From the NCBI RefSeq assembly GCF_017876795.1, contig NZ_JAGIOR010000001.1, forward strand, positions 4,056,501 to 4,120,500: 64,000 bases of DNA, read 5' to 3'. The position numbers and the translations under genes are program-made. The notes under the pieces were generated by a model. The model was not told the origin of the DNA, ran no database searches, and saw only the letters and a list, made by a program, of their open reading frames with translations. Each line of letters starts with the position of its first letter. Positions within the stretch are counted from its first letter, which is position 1. This document shows, piece after piece, positions 27,651-37,211 of this stretch. This DNA is from Rhizobium leguminosarum. Lineage in GTDB: Bacteria; Pseudomonadota; Alphaproteobacteria; Rhizobiales; Rhizobiaceae.

Positions 27651-29546
27651 ATGAAAGCTGAAGCGCTCTTCTGGCAGCAATGCAGCCAGGCCGTCATGGC
27701 CGATGGATCGGTCGATGCGCAACGTTTGATGGAGCTTGTGATCGCGACCTACCGCGTCCATGAAAGCGACTATGACGAAATTGAGAGAAGCGCGGAAACG
27801 CTGCTGAGAGAAAACCATGCGCTGAGAGGCAATATATCAGCCCTCAGTGAGGCATTCGACGGACAGCAAAGGCTCTTCGAAATCATCCTCAACAACCTGC
27901 CGCTCGGTCTCAGCGTTTTTGACGCGGACCAACGGCTGACACTTTCCAACATTCGCTTCGCTCAGCTTTTCGGCCTGACGCAGGACGATGTCGCTGCCGG
28001 CGCGACAATCGCCGATCTCACCGACAAAATGCGCGGCGCGGAGGGCGCCAGCGCCAAACCCGGCCGCCGGGTCGGGCGACATTCCTCTGCAACCGCAAAA
28101 CGCAACAGTATCCGACGGCGCGAATGGCTGATGGACGACGGCCGCATCATCCAGAGCATGGTGACCATCCTTGCCGACGGCAGCAGCATCGCCATTCATG
28201 CCGATGTCACCGAGGATCGAAGGGCGGCCGAGCGCATCACCTATCTCGCCCACCACGATCCGCTGACCGGCCTCCCGAACCGCATCCATTTCCGCGAGCA
28301 GGTCGATGCGACACTCATCGAGCGCAAGCCGGACGAGCAGATCGCCCTTGTTCACCTCAATCTCGACCGTTTCAAATCGATCAACAACACGATGGGCGTG
28401 TCAGTCGGCGACAAAATATTGCAGCAGGTCGCCGAGCGCATCCGAGCCTCGGCTGGTTCGGAGAATGCCCTGGCGCGCCTCGGCTCGGACGAATTCGCCA
28501 TCCTGCAGGCAGGCAGAGAGCAGCCGTGGAACGTGACTGCCCTCGCCGAGCAGATCCGCCGTGAGCTTTCCGAACCATTCTTCCACGGCGAGAAACAAGT
28601 GGAGCTCAGCGTCTCCATGGGGATCGCAGTCGCGCCGGGGGATGGCGAGGAAACCGATATCCTCCTGAAGAATGCCGGCGTGGCGCTGTCGCACGCCAAG
28701 GCGGACGGGCGCAAGCGCGAGCGCTTCTTCGCCGGCGAGATGGAAGCGCAGATGCAGCTGCGCCACGCGCTGGAGGCCGACCTCAGAGCAGCCGTCGAAA
28801 AAGAAGAATTCGAGCTGCATTACCAGCCGCTCTATGACCTTTCGCAGCGGCGCATCTGCGGCTTCGAAGCTCTGATCCGCTGGAACCACCCGATCCGCGG
28901 CCGCGTTGCGCCGATCGATTTCATTCCGCTCGCCGAAGAGATCGGCCTTATCGTCGATATCGGCCGCTGGGTTTTGCGCCAGGCCTGCAACGATGCAGCG
29001 CAATGGCCCGACGACATCAAGGTCGCGGTCAACGTTTCGGCGATCCAGTTCAGCAGCAGCGACCTGACTGAGGACGTCAGCGAGGCTCTTGCCGCCGCTG
29101 CGGTGTCGCCGTCGCGGCTTGAGCTCGAAATCACCGAGAGCGTGCTGATGGAAAATCTCAGCGAGGTGCTGCCGATCCTGCATGCGCTGAAGGAGCGCGG
29201 CATCCGCATCTCGATGGACGATTTCGGCACCGGCTATTCCTCGCTGAGCTATCTCTCGAGCTTCCCCTTCGACAAGATCAAGATCGACAAATCCTTCGTC
29301 AGCGACATCGTCGACAACAAGGAGGCGCATGCAATCATGCACGCGATCATCCTGCTTGGCGATGCGCTCGGCATGCGCGTCACGGTCGAAGGCGTCGAGA
29401 CGGCGGCGCAGCTGGCGCTGCTCGAATGCGAGGAATGCGACGAGATCCAAGGCTATCACATCAGTCCGCCGAGACCCATGCGTGACGTGCCCTATCTTCT
29501 CTCCCTGCCGAAGAGCGGCGGCGAGACGCATCGTCCCAGGCGCTGA
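27651..29546 (+). CDS. PAS-GGDEF-EAL protein (c-di-GMP turnover)
   Basis: A 631-residue protein: N-terminal helical segment, PAS domain (about 85-185), GGDEF domain (about 196-365) and EAL domain (about 380-625). The EAL motif (EAL near 406, with NVS, TES, DDFGTGYSS) is intact, so it probably hydrolyses c-di-GMP. The GGDEF site is degraded: GSDEF instead of GGDEF (residue 278 on), and the metal-binding LNLDRFK has Asn where Asp is expected. It likely acts as a regulated phosphodiesterase, perhaps with the GGDEF domain as a GTP sensor. ATG 27651 is used; a frame extension from 27504 is not supported by a ribosome site. Confidence 0.92.
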   Translation: MKAEALFWQQCSQAVMADGSVDAQRLMELVIATYRVHESDYDEIERSAETLLRENHALRGNISALSEAFDGQQRLFEIILNNLPLGLSVFDADQRLTLSNIRFAQLFGLTQDDVAAGATIADLTDKMRGAEGASAKPGRRVGRHSSATAKRNSIRRREWLMDDGRIIQSMVTILADGSSIAIHADVTEDRRAAERITYLAHHDPLTGLPNRIHFREQVDATLIERKPDEQIALVHLNLDRFKSINNTMGVSVGDKILQQVAERIRASAGSENALARLGSDEFAILQAGREQPWNVTALAEQIRRELSEPFFHGEKQVELSVSMGIAVAPGDGEETDILLKNAGVALSHAKADGRKRERFFAGEMEAQMQLRHALEADLRAAVEKEEFELHYQPLYDLSQRRICGFEALIRWNHPIRGRVAPIDFIPLAEEIGLIVDIGRWVLRQACNDAAQWPDDIKVAVNVSAIQFSSSDLTEDVSEALAAAAVSPSRLELEITESVLMENLSEVLPILHALKERGIRISMDDFGTGYSSLSYLSSFPFDKIKIDKSFVSDIVDNKEAHAIMHAIILLGDALGMRVTVEGVETAAQLALLECEECDEIQGYHISPPRPMRDVPYLLSLPKSGGETHRPRR

Positions 29547-29691
29547 GCCTCGATTGCGACTCGCACGGCAAGCCGCTACAAAATCGGCAACGGTCACCAA
29601 GCCTTCATTGTCGCAGGCTTTGACCGAGACCTCCGCTTCCGTTCCGGTGTTCTATCAACGGAAAACGTCCTTCCTCATAACAGGTGGCGCA

Positions 29692-30337
29692 ATGTTCGAG
29701 GCCGAAGCCTTCTCCCCTCATGAAACGCTCGCGGCAGCGCTGATCGCACACGCAACCGATGGCGACGACGGCTCGCACGACCTTGCCCATATCCTGCGCG
29801 TCTTCCGGAACGCCATGCGCATCCATGCTCGAGAAGGCGGCGACGGGCGGGTGCTTACCGCTTCCGTGCTGCTGCACGACTGCGTCGCCGTCGAGAAGAA
29901 TTCGCCACTGCGGGCAAAAGCGTCGGCCTTGGCGGCGGAAAAGGCATCGGCGATCCTGGCAGACCTCGGCTGGAGAGAGGCGGATATCGAGGCTGCGGCC
30001 CACGCGATCACCGCGCATAGTTTCTCGGCCCGGGGTGGCGCCGCAGACGCTGGAGGCAAAGATCCTCCAGGATGCCGACCGGCTGGATGCGATCGGCATG
30101 ATCGGCGCCGCACGCTGCTTTTATATCGCCGGGCGACTGGGATCTGGCCTCTATGATCCGTTCGACCCGGCGGCAGCGAACCGCCCGCTTGATGACAAGC
30201 GTTATGCGATTGACCATTTCCAGACGAAGCTGTTCAAACTGGCGGAAGAATTCCAGACCGAGACCGGCCGCAGGCTGGCGGCCGATCGCGACAAAAGCCT
30301 GCGCGACTTCCTCCAGGCATTCATGGACGAGATCTAG
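29692..30337 (+). pseudogene. HD domain phosphohydrolase, frameshifted
   Basis: An HD-superfamily hydrolase gene broken by a single-base frameshift. From ATG 29692 the frame encodes the HD motifs (SHDLAHILRVFR near residue 25, LLHDCVAV near residue 62, AITAHSFSA near 104). At a GGGG run (30032-30035) the protein must move one base to continue as VAPQTLEAKILQDADRLDA and on to the stop at 30337. Removing one G restores a 214-residue protein typical of the family (metal-dependent hydrolase of YedJ/YpgQ type). Either a real inactivation or a homopolymer sequencing error. A RIME-like repeat overlaps the stop codon. Confidence 0.8.
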
Positions 30338-30447
30338 AGCATGATGCCGAAAAGTGTGAGCGGTTTTCTCATGACATCATGCTCTAACTCTTTAATGTAG
30401 AACAGGATTCAGATTTTAGGCCGACCCGGCCTAATATCATCCTGTTC
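30336..30447. repeat. RIME-like double palindrome, copy 2
   Basis: 112 bp, nearly identical to 25039-25150 with small differences (for example CTCATGACATC for CTTATGACATC and CCTAATATCATCC for CCTAAAATCATCC). It starts within the TAG stop of the HD hydrolase and ends 12 bp before the MOSC start, so it occupies the entire gap and provides the CAGGAGAACGG ribosome site edge. Confidence 0.8.
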
Positions 30448-30459
30448 CAGGAGAACGGC

Positions 30460-31317
30460 ATGCGTATCAGCGACCTCTTTATCTATCCCCTCAAGAGCGC
30501 CCGCGGCATCGCCCTGCCTTCGGCCGACATCGACGCCTATGGGCTTCCCGGCGACCGGCGGGCGATGATTACCGACGCACACGGGCACTTCATCACCCAG
30601 CGCGAATTACCGGACCTCGCGCGCATCGAAGTCCGGCCGGAACCCGGCGCTTTTCGGCTGCTGATGCAGGGAAAGCAGGAAATATCGGTGCCGCCGCCTC
30701 GGCCTGAAAGCCGCATAGATGTGAGCGTGTGGAAATCGACCGTCAGCGCCGCCGTCGCCGATCCCGGGAGCAACCGGCAGCTTTCTGAATGGCTCGGCCG
30801 CGAGGTGCGGCTGGTCTTCTTCGACGGACAGGCGCGGCGGACGGCGAATGCCGAATGGGCCGGCGAAGCCTCGCCAGTCACCTTTACCGACGGCTACCAG
30901 ATCCTGGTGACGACCACCGGCTCGCTGAAGGCGCTGAACGCCGATCTCGCCGCCCATGGCGAGGGCAGCGTCGGGATGGAACGCTTTCGGCTGAACATCG
31001 TCATCGATATCGACGAGGCCTGGCCGGAGGACCGCTGGTCGGCGATCGAGATCGCCGGCATCCGCTTCGATCTCGTCAAACCCTGCTCGCGCTGCATCAT
31101 GACGACGCAGGACCAGTTGACCGGCTCGCGCGAGGGGCCAAACCCGATGCCTGCCATGGGCCGCATCCGCATGTCGGCCGACAGACGTGTGCCCGGCCCG
31201 CTCTTCGGCTGGAACGTCACCCCACGCGGCAACGGCAGGATCACGATCGGCGACGCCGTCAGCATTATAGAAGAGAGGCCGGAAGGCTGGGCGCTCAAGC
31301 GTCGCGCCGCAGCATGA
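30460..31317 (+). CDS. MOSC domain protein (YcbX-like)
   Basis: A 285-residue molybdenum-cofactor-associated protein with a MOSC N-terminal beta-barrel (LFIYPLKSARGI at the start) and a MOSC domain (about 120-270). The conserved Cys is in PCSRCIMTT near residue 208. There is no ferredoxin domain as in YcbX. The family includes N-hydroxylated substrate reductases and sulfur carriers; the substrate is unknown. ATG 30460 is preceded by AGGAG from the repeat. Confidence 0.88.
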   Translation: MRISDLFIYPLKSARGIALPSADIDAYGLPGDRRAMITDAHGHFITQRELPDLARIEVRPEPGAFRLLMQGKQEISVPPPRPESRIDVSVWKSTVSAAVADPGSNRQLSEWLGREVRLVFFDGQARRTANAEWAGEASPVTFTDGYQILVTTTGSLKALNADLAAHGEGSVGMERFRLNIVIDIDEAWPEDRWSAIEIAGIRFDLVKPCSRCIMTTQDQLTGSREGPNPMPAMGRIRMSADRRVPGPLFGWNVTPRGNGRITIGDAVSIIEERPEGWALKRRAAA

Positions 31318-31357
31318 TGCGTGTCCTCAGGATCTGATGCGACACGCTTTGGAAGCG

Positions 31358-32353
31358 TCAGACGCGAGCGAGTGCGGCGTCGATCCCGGCCATGACATCG
31401 GCCGATAGCGGTCCCTTTTCCAGCGCGCCGGCATTTTCCTCCACCTGGGCGACGGTGCGGAAGCCCGGAATGGGGAGGGTGCGCGGGGACCTCGCCCAGA
31501 GCCAGGCAAGCGCTCCTTGCGTCAGCGTGCGGCCGCCCGATGTCAGGAGATCGCGGACGGCATCGAGCCTTGCGGCAAATTCCGGGGCCATGCGTCCGTC
31601 CTTGAAATAGACCATCCAGTCGAGGGCCGCGCCGCGTACATCCTTGGCGCCCACCGCCTTGTCAGCGGTGAACTTGCCGGTCAGGAGGCCCATGGCCAGC
31701 GGACCGCGATTGATGGAGATCAGGCCCTTTGCCTCGATCACCGCAATCATCTCCGGCACCGGCTCGAAGACATTCATCGTATGCTGAACGGAGACATAGC
31801 CCTGACGACCGGCAGGACGGGTGGCACGATCAGGAAAATCGGTGCTCCAGCCGAACGCATCGATCTTGCCTTCGGCGTGCAATGCTTCCAGCGTGTCGAA
31901 GACGGCGTCCGATTGTGCCAGTGGAAAGTCATTGAGGTGGAACTGCAGGAGATCGAGGCGGTCGCGCTTGAGCCGGCGCAGCGAGGTCTCGAGCGATCGG
32001 CGGATGAAGGCCTCATCGGCGAAGGCGCCAGTTGCCTGCTTGGTTTGCGGATCGGTGGCAAAGCCGAACTTGGTGGCGACGATAATATCGTCGCGATTGC
32101 CGATCGCCCGGCCGAGCACCTCTTCGGAATGGCCGGCGCCGTAGTTTGAAGCCGTGTCGAAAAAGCGGATGCCGAGTTCGATGGCGCGATGGATCGCCTC
32201 CAGCGATTCGTCATCGTCGACGTCTCCCCAGCCGAGTGGCGTGTCGCCGGCGAAGAAGGGACCGCCGATCGCCCAGCATCCCATACCGAGACGCGGAATT
32301 TCGCGGCCGTTCCAGAGCGTGATCGTCGTCGGGGTTGCGGTCTTGGTCAGCAT
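31358..32353 (-). CDS. aldo/keto reductase
   Basis: An NADPH-dependent AKR of 331 residues with a TIM barrel. The catalytic tetrad is visible: Asp in RFFDTASNYG, Tyr in that segment, Lys in IVATKFGF and a His-bearing strand LLQFHLND. GMGCWAIGGPFF is the N-terminal hallmark. ATG 32353 follows AAGGAGGATTTC, an almost perfect Shine-Dalgarno; an upstream in-frame ATG at 32416 is rejected. Substrate unknown. Confidence 0.9.
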   Translation of the reverse strand: MLTKTATPTTITLWNGREIPRLGMGCWAIGGPFFAGDTPLGWGDVDDDESLEAIHRAIELGIRFFDTASNYGAGHSEEVLGRAIGNRDDIIVATKFGFATDPQTKQATGAFADEAFIRRSLETSLRRLKRDRLDLLQFHLNDFPLAQSDAVFDTLEALHAEGKIDAFGWSTDFPDRATRPAGRQGYVSVQHTMNVFEPVPEMIAVIEAKGLISINRGPLAMGLLTGKFTADKAVGAKDVRGAALDWMVYFKDGRMAPEFAARLDAVRDLLTSGGRTLTQGALAWLWARSPRTLPIPGFRTVAQVEENAGALEKGPLSADVMAGIDAALARV

Positions 32354-32452
32354 GAAATCCTCCTTGGTTGGCGTCTCCAAGACATAGGAAGGGCTCATAT
32401 GCGGGTAAACCGCCAAATCCGGAGGATGTTTTGCACCGGTAAAAAATCGAGG

Positions 32453-33223
32453 TTAGGCGGAAATATCATTCGGACGGGAAAGCGTCCGCAAAGCAGGATT
32501 GAGCGCCTTGAGTGCCGCCTGAACGAAGCCGTCGCGGGCTGCCACGGCCTCGATGCCGCGCGGTTCATAGACATGGCGATGCAGAAAGAACCCCGTCAGC
32601 CGGAACGCCGCTGCAAGGCTGTCGAAGTCGGCTGCATGGCTGCCGTCGATGCCCAGGAAGGGCGGCAGGATCAGCATCTTGTCCGCCCACGGAGCACCGG
32701 TGCTGCGGCTGACGGCGCGGCCGGATTTCGGCGAGACATAGGCGAGATCGGAACGGGCGCCGGTCGCGGCGCATTCGGCCAGATCGAGACCGAAGCCGAG
32801 ATCGTTCAGCACCGCAAGCTCGAAACGCACGAAGAGTTCGCCGGCATCGGCCGGGTTGTGCAGGTGATCGAGGATAACCTCCAGCGCATCGAAGAGGTGC
32901 GGATGGGGGTCGCGCTCCGGCAGCAGCCGCAGCAGCGCGCCCATCGCCTGAACGCCGTAGACGGCGGTCGCCGTTTCCATCAGGCGGGCGGCGCGCAACG
33001 TCACCGGTTCGACGCGAAATTCGCCTAGATGCTCGTCCAACCGGGCGCGCCAGAGGACCTCCACGGCATTGCCCGCCTGCAGCACCGGCTGCATGGCGCG
33101 CGACCGGCCGGAACGCACCAGGCCGAGATGGCGGCCGCGGTCACGCGTCATCACCTCGGCGATGACACTCGTCTCGCCGTGGCGCTTGACGCCCAGGATG
33201 ATCGCATGGTCCTGCCACTGCAT
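32453..33223 (-). CDS. recO: DNA repair protein RecO
   Basis: RecO binds single-stranded DNA and, with RecR, loads RecA onto SSB-coated DNA. The 256-residue protein begins [17 protein letters not shown], the OB-fold start typical of alphaproteobacterial RecO, followed by the RLIMEG-like helical domain ([15 protein letters not shown]) and a C-terminal Cys-poor helical part. The next upstream gene on this strand is the response regulator, 88 bp away across a repeat fragment; recO is normally near era and rnc, as it is here, though separated by three genes. Confidence 0.95.
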   Translation of the reverse strand: MQWQDHAIILGVKRHGETSVIAEVMTRDRGRHLGLVRSGRSRAMQPVLQAGNAVEVLWRARLDEHLGEFRVEPVTLRAARLMETATAVYGVQAMGALLRLLPERDPHPHLFDALEVILDHLHNPADAGELFVRFELAVLNDLGFGLDLAECAATGARSDLAYVSPKSGRAVSRSTGAPWADKMLILPPFLGIDGSHAADFDSLAAAFRLTGFFLHRHVYEPRGIEAVAARDGFVQAALKALNPALRTLSRPNDISA

Positions 33224-33256
33224 CGGAGGAATTCCTTACGCTGACAAATCCATCCT

Positions 33257-33289
33257 AGAGCATGATGCCGAAAAGTGTGAGCGGTTTTC
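33257..33289. repeat. RIME-like fragment, copy 3 (left palindrome half)
   Basis: 33 bp matching the first 33 bases of the 112-bp repeats (AGAGCATGATGCCGAAAAGT then GTGAGCGGTTTTC). Only the left half of the first palindrome remains; it is a decayed or truncated copy between recO and the response regulator. Confidence 0.7.
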
Positions 33290-33311
33290 GGGCGACATGT
33301 CATGGACCGCG

Positions 33312-33674
33312 TCAGGCGACAGCCGGGAAAAGCCTCAGCAGGAATTCACGCATCGCCGTTTCGTCGAAAGGCTTCACCAAAAGCGGAATGTGCTGCAGAT
33401 CGGGCGGGAAATCGCCGGTATCGGAATAGCCGCTGACGAAGCCGAAGGGAATGCCGATATCGAGAAGATGGCGGGCAAATCCGAAGCTCATGCCCTCGCC
33501 GAGATTGACGTCGAGAAGGGCGAAATCATATGTCTCGGTAGCGATGGCGGCCCTCGCCTGTTCCACACTGCCGACGATATCGATACTCTCGACGCCGGCC
33601 AGGCGCAGCATATCCTCCGCCTCCATCGCGATGATCAGACTGTCTTCAAGAACCAGAACACGGATTGCGCTCAT
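33312..33674 (-). CDS. single-domain response regulator
   Basis: A CheY-like receiver of 120 residues with no output domain. The acidic pocket is VLEDS (near residues 8-11), the phosphoacceptor Asp is in FALLDVNLGEG (near residue 53), the conserved Ser/Thr is in FVSGYSD and the Lys in PLLVKPFDE. ATG 33674 is preceded by GGGAGGTATGGAATC. Signalling partner is unknown; no sensor kinase lies nearby. Confidence 0.88.
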   Translation of the reverse strand: MSAIRVLVLEDSLIIAMEAEDMLRLAGVESIDIVGSVEQARAAIATETYDFALLDVNLGEGMSFGFARHLLDIGIPFGFVSGYSDTGDFPPDLQHIPLLVKPFDETAMREFLLRLFPAVA

Positions 33675-33899
33675 GATTCCATACCTCCCGTCGGGCGCCT
33701 GTCGCAGCGCCCCGGCCGTTTCGCCAACATCATTGCCTTCCGGTGCACCGCATGGCACGCTATCGGTGAATTCCGCCACCATTTCTGAATAAACCACTTT
33801 TCTGCCCGGTCGATAAGAATCAAAATCGGAGGAAAGGCGACGGCCGACCTTATTTTCCAAGCTGCTAATGCGCATTTAAAAAAGACATAGGGCCAAGGG

Positions 33900-34652
33900 C
33901 TAGATGAAGGGGCGTTTACCCTCGCCGAGCCCTTCCCAGCCGGAAATGGCCATCAATTCCTCGCCGTTCAGCACCTCGCAACCGCGTTCCTGCCAGCGGA
34001 TCAACCGACGTTCACCGAGCTTTTTCAAAGTCTTATTGGTGTGGACGATGGATAGGCCGAGCGTATCGGCAATGTGCTGCTGGGTGATGGGGATGAATTT
34101 GCGGCCGTTGAAGAGATTAAGCTGCCGGCCGCGCTCAAACAGGAAAGCGATCAGGTAGGCTGCTCTTTCCAACGCCGTGCGGCGGCCGATGCTGAGCAGG
34201 TGTTCATCCAGGATGCGCTCCTCGCGCGCAGCGATCCAGGTGATGTCGAAGGCGAGCGAGGGGTGTTTGTTATAGAGTGTCATCAGCCTGTCACGCTCGA
34301 AGACGCAAAGGGAGACGGGCGAAAGCGCCTCGACGGAATGCTGCATCTCGCCGGCGATCGTTCCCTGCAGGCCGACCAGATCGCCTGGCATGATATAATT
34401 CAGAATCTGGCGGCGCCCATCCTCCAGCATCTTGTAGCGAAAGCCCCAACCGGAAAGCACGGTGAAGAGATGAGCGCTGTGTGCACCCTCGACAAGGATA
34501 GTGGAGCCAGCATCGACCGCAAGCTCACCCCGCTTGAAGCTCGAGACGAATTCCAGTTCGTCGCGGCTGAATTCCCTGAAATGCGGCAGCGGCCGCAAAG
34601 GACATTGCTGGCAAGGGGTCTTGAAAGAATTGACCGATCTCGACGTCACCAT
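33900..34652 (-). CDS. Crp/Fnr family transcriptional regulator
   Basis: A 250-residue regulator with an N-terminal cyclic-nucleotide-binding beta roll (about 25-150) and a C-terminal winged HTH (about 170-230, ITQQHIADTLGLSIVHTNKT). Near the N-terminus is TPCQQCPLRP, a CxxC pair, and a third Cys sits in SLCVFE at the position of FNR Cys122, but the fourth FNR ligand is lacking, so a full [4Fe-4S] cluster is doubtful. Effector and targets unknown. It is 150 bp upstream of the era stop on the same strand. Confidence 0.88.
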   Translation of the reverse strand: MVTSRSVNSFKTPCQQCPLRPLPHFREFSRDELEFVSSFKRGELAVDAGSTILVEGAHSAHLFTVLSGWGFRYKMLEDGRRQILNYIMPGDLVGLQGTIAGEMQHSVEALSPVSLCVFERDRLMTLYNKHPSLAFDITWIAAREERILDEHLLSIGRRTALERAAYLIAFLFERGRQLNLFNGRKFIPITQQHIADTLGLSIVHTNKTLKKLGERRLIRWQERGCEVLNGEELMAISGWEGLGEGKRPFI

Positions 34653-34802
34653 GTTTGCCCTTGCCGTCGCAAAACCGGCGCGCCATCGTTGGCACGCCGT
34701 TCATCGAGGAATGCGCAAGCCACGGATTTGTTCCGTGAGCGAAGCGATTTCATTATGCGGAAACAAGGGGCTGCTCTCTGGTCGACGAAATCCTTGCCGT
34801 GT

Positions 34803-35744
34803 TTATTTCGGAAAATCGAGACCCATTTCGCGGAACCGCTCGGGATCATCACCCCAATTCTCGCGAACCTTGACGAACAGGAAGAGATGGACCGGCTGCT
34901 CGAGGATCTCCGACAACTCCTTGCGCGACGCAGTCGAGATCGCCTTGATGGTTTCACCACCCTTGCCGAGCGCGATCTTCTTCTGGCTGTCGCGCTCGAG
35001 ATAGATCACCTGCTCGATCCGCACCGAGCCGTCCTTGCGCTCTTCCCACTTTTCCGTTTCGACATGCGAGGCGTAGGGAAGCTCCTGGTGCAACCGCAAA
35101 AACAGCTTCTCGCGGGTGATCTCCGCGGCGAGCTGGCGCATCGGCAGATCGGAGATCTGGTCTTCAGGATAGTACCACGGCCCCTCCGGCAGCGTGCTGG
35201 CCAGATAGTCCATGACATCGTCGCAGCCGGAGCCGTTTTCGGCTGATATCATGAAGGTGCGTTCGAAGGCGATCTTTTCGTTGGCAGCGGCCGCGAGTGC
35301 CAGCAGATCCTCACGGTTGACGCGGTCGATCTTGTTGAGCAGCAGGATCTTGGGCTGCCGGACTTCCTTGAGGCCTTCGAGGATAGCTTCGGCATCGCCG
35401 CGCAGGCCGCGCTCGCTGTCGATCAGCAGCACGATCAGATCGGCATCTCTCGCGCCGCCCCAGGCCGAGGTCACCATGGCGCGGTCGAGCCGGCGGCGCG
35501 GCTTGAAGATGCCGGGCGTATCCATGAAGACGATCTGGGCGTTGTCGTGGATCGCGATGCCGCGGACGATCGCGCGCGTCGTCTGCACCTTATGGCTGAC
35601 GATCGAGACCTTGGCGCCGACGAGGCGGTTCACCAGCGTCGACTTGCCGGCGTTGGTCGGCCCGATCAGCGCGACGAAGCCCGAATGCGTCGGACGATTG
35701 GTTTGTGCAGCAGCTTCGGCCGCGATATCTTCTTCTTGTGTCAT
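34803..35744 (-). CDS. era: GTPase Era
   Basis: An essential GTPase in 16S rRNA maturation and 30S assembly. The 313-residue protein has G1 GPTNAGKST near residue 25, a conserved TTRAI switch region, G3 DTPGIF near residue 70, G4 NKID near residue 130 and the C-terminal KH domain (IALGKGGETIKAIS near residue 250). The start ATG 35744 is chosen; the in-frame extension from 35828 lacks support. It lies 7 bp beyond the rnc stop, so rnc-era are likely co-transcribed. Confidence 0.96.
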   Translation of the reverse strand: MTQEEDIAAEAAAQTNRPTHSGFVALIGPTNAGKSTLVNRLVGAKVSIVSHKVQTTRAIVRGIAIHDNAQIVFMDTPGIFKPRRRLDRAMVTSAWGGARDADLIVLLIDSERGLRGDAEAILEGLKEVRQPKILLLNKIDRVNREDLLALAAAANEKIAFERTFMISAENGSGCDDVMDYLASTLPEGPWYYPEDQISDLPMRQLAAEITREKLFLRLHQELPYASHVETEKWEERKDGSVRIEQVIYLERDSQKKIALGKGGETIKAISTASRKELSEILEQPVHLFLFVKVRENWGDDPERFREMGLDFPK

Positions 35745-35751
35745 TGTCCCG

Positions 35752-36471
35752 TCAGTTTCCGGCAGGCGATTGCTGCCAAATGCCTTCGCGCTCAAGCATC
35801 TTCGTCGCCGCAACCTGTTCGGCGGCACGCTTTGACCGCTCTACGCCGGTTTCCGGTTTTATGCCAGCAACTTCCACCGTCACCTTGAAACGCGGATCAT
35901 GATCCGGTCCGCTGCGTTCATCAACCCGGTAGTTGGGCGTGACGCCGAATTTCGCGTGCGACCATTCCTGCAGCTCGGTTTTGGCGTCGCGCTTGGCGCC
36001 ATCGGCCCTGACCGCCCTGCCCTGCCAATAGCGCAGGATGAAGCGGCGGGCAACTTCGAGGCCGCCGTCGAGATAGATCGCGGCAATCAGGCTTTCGACG
36101 ACGTCGGCGCGCACGTTCATCATGCGCTTGCCGGTCAATTTCTTCACATCGGCGCCGGTGCGGATATAGAGGTGAAGATTGAGTTCGTCGGCGACCGCAG
36201 CACAGGTTTCGGCGCTGACAAGCTGGTTGAGGCGAACCGAGAGCTCGCCTTCCGCCGCCGCGCCGAAGGTGCGAAACAGAAGCTCGGCGATGCAGAGGCC
36301 GAGCACCCTGTCGCCGAGGAATTCCAGCCGTTCGTAATTTCCGCCCTTTTCCGTGCGGGCGCTAGCATGGGTCAGCGCGCGATCCAGGCGTTCCTTTTCG
36401 GCGAAGTCGTGACCGATCAGGCCTTCAAGCTTTGCGCGGTCGGCCGCAGAAAGCGTCTGCGCCTTGCTCAT
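35752..36471 (-). CDS. rnc: ribonuclease III
   Basis: Cleaves double-stranded RNA in rRNA and mRNA processing. The 239-residue protein has the catalytic motif ERLEFLGDRVLGL near residue 44 and a C-terminal double-stranded RNA-binding domain (about 160-228, DHDPRFKVTVEVAG). The start overlaps the lepB stop by 4 nt (ATGA), so lepB, rnc and era form a coupled transcript. Confidence 0.97.
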   Translation of the reverse strand: MSKAQTLSAADRAKLEGLIGHDFAEKERLDRALTHASARTEKGGNYERLEFLGDRVLGLCIAELLFRTFGAAAEGELSVRLNQLVSAETCAAVADELNLHLYIRTGADVKKLTGKRMMNVRADVVESLIAAIYLDGGLEVARRFILRYWQGRAVRADGAKRDAKTELQEWSHAKFGVTPNYRVDERSGPDHDPRFKVTVEVAGIKPETGVERSKRAAEQVAATKMLEREGIWQQSPAGN

Positions 36472-37211
36472 TCAACGACCTTGAAGAGGCGGTCCCAGCG
36501 CATGTTCGTCGGCCACTTCCAGATTTCGCGGAAGGAGGTGTCGTTGCCGAGCGAGAAGAAGATGACGCTGGCGCGGCCGACAAGATTTTCCGCAGGCACG
36601 AAGCCGACGTCGAAACGACTGTCGAGCGAGTTGTCGCGGTTGTCGCCCATCATGAAATAATGGCCTTCCGGCACGATGAATTCACGGGTGTTATCGCCGC
36701 GCGACACGGGAGACTGATCGAGCGTGTCGTAGGTCTTGCCGCTGTCGAGCGTTTCGCGGAAGACCGGTACATCGGCGCCCGGATCGAGTTTGTAATCCGA
36801 CGTGAAAGTACCGTCGGCCACCTTCGGAACCGGCTTGCCATTGACGTAGAGCACGCCGTCGGTCACCTGGATATGGTCGCCCGGCAGGCCGATGCAGCGC
36901 TTGATGTAATCGACCTCGGGGTTTGGCGGGAAGCGGAAGACGACGATGTCGCCACGCTTCGGATCGGCGCCGAACAGGCGGCCGCTGAAAATGTCGGGCG
37001 AGAAGGGCAGCGAATATTTCGAATAGCCGTAAGCGAACTTATTGACGAAGATGTAGTCGCCGACGAGCAGCGTCGGCATCATCGAACCGGACGGAATGGT
37101 AAAAGGCTGGAACAGCACCGTTCGGATCACCATCGCCAAAATCAGCGCCTGGATGATGACTTTGATATTTTCCCAGAGGGCGTTCGGCTTGGTTTCGACT
37201 TTTTCGGACAC
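36468..37211 (-). CDS. lepB: signal peptidase I
   Basis: Removes signal peptides from exported proteins. The 247-residue protein has an N-terminal membrane helix (about 14-33), the catalytic Ser in IPSGSMMPTL near residue 43, the Lys general base in IKRCIGLPGDH near residue 107 and the GDNRDNSLDSR box near residue 193. It heads the lepB-rnc-era operon and lies 113 bp from acpS. Confidence 0.96.
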   Translation of the reverse strand: MSEKVETKPNALWENIKVIIQALILAMVIRTVLFQPFTIPSGSMMPTLLVGDYIFVNKFAYGYSKYSLPFSPDIFSGRLFGADPKRGDIVVFRFPPNPEVDYIKRCIGLPGDHIQVTDGVLYVNGKPVPKVADGTFTSDYKLDPGADVPVFRETLDSGKTYDTLDQSPVSRGDNTREFIVPEGHYFMMGDNRDNSLDSRFDVGFVPAENLVGRASVIFFSLGNDTSFREIWKWPTNMRWDRLFKVVE

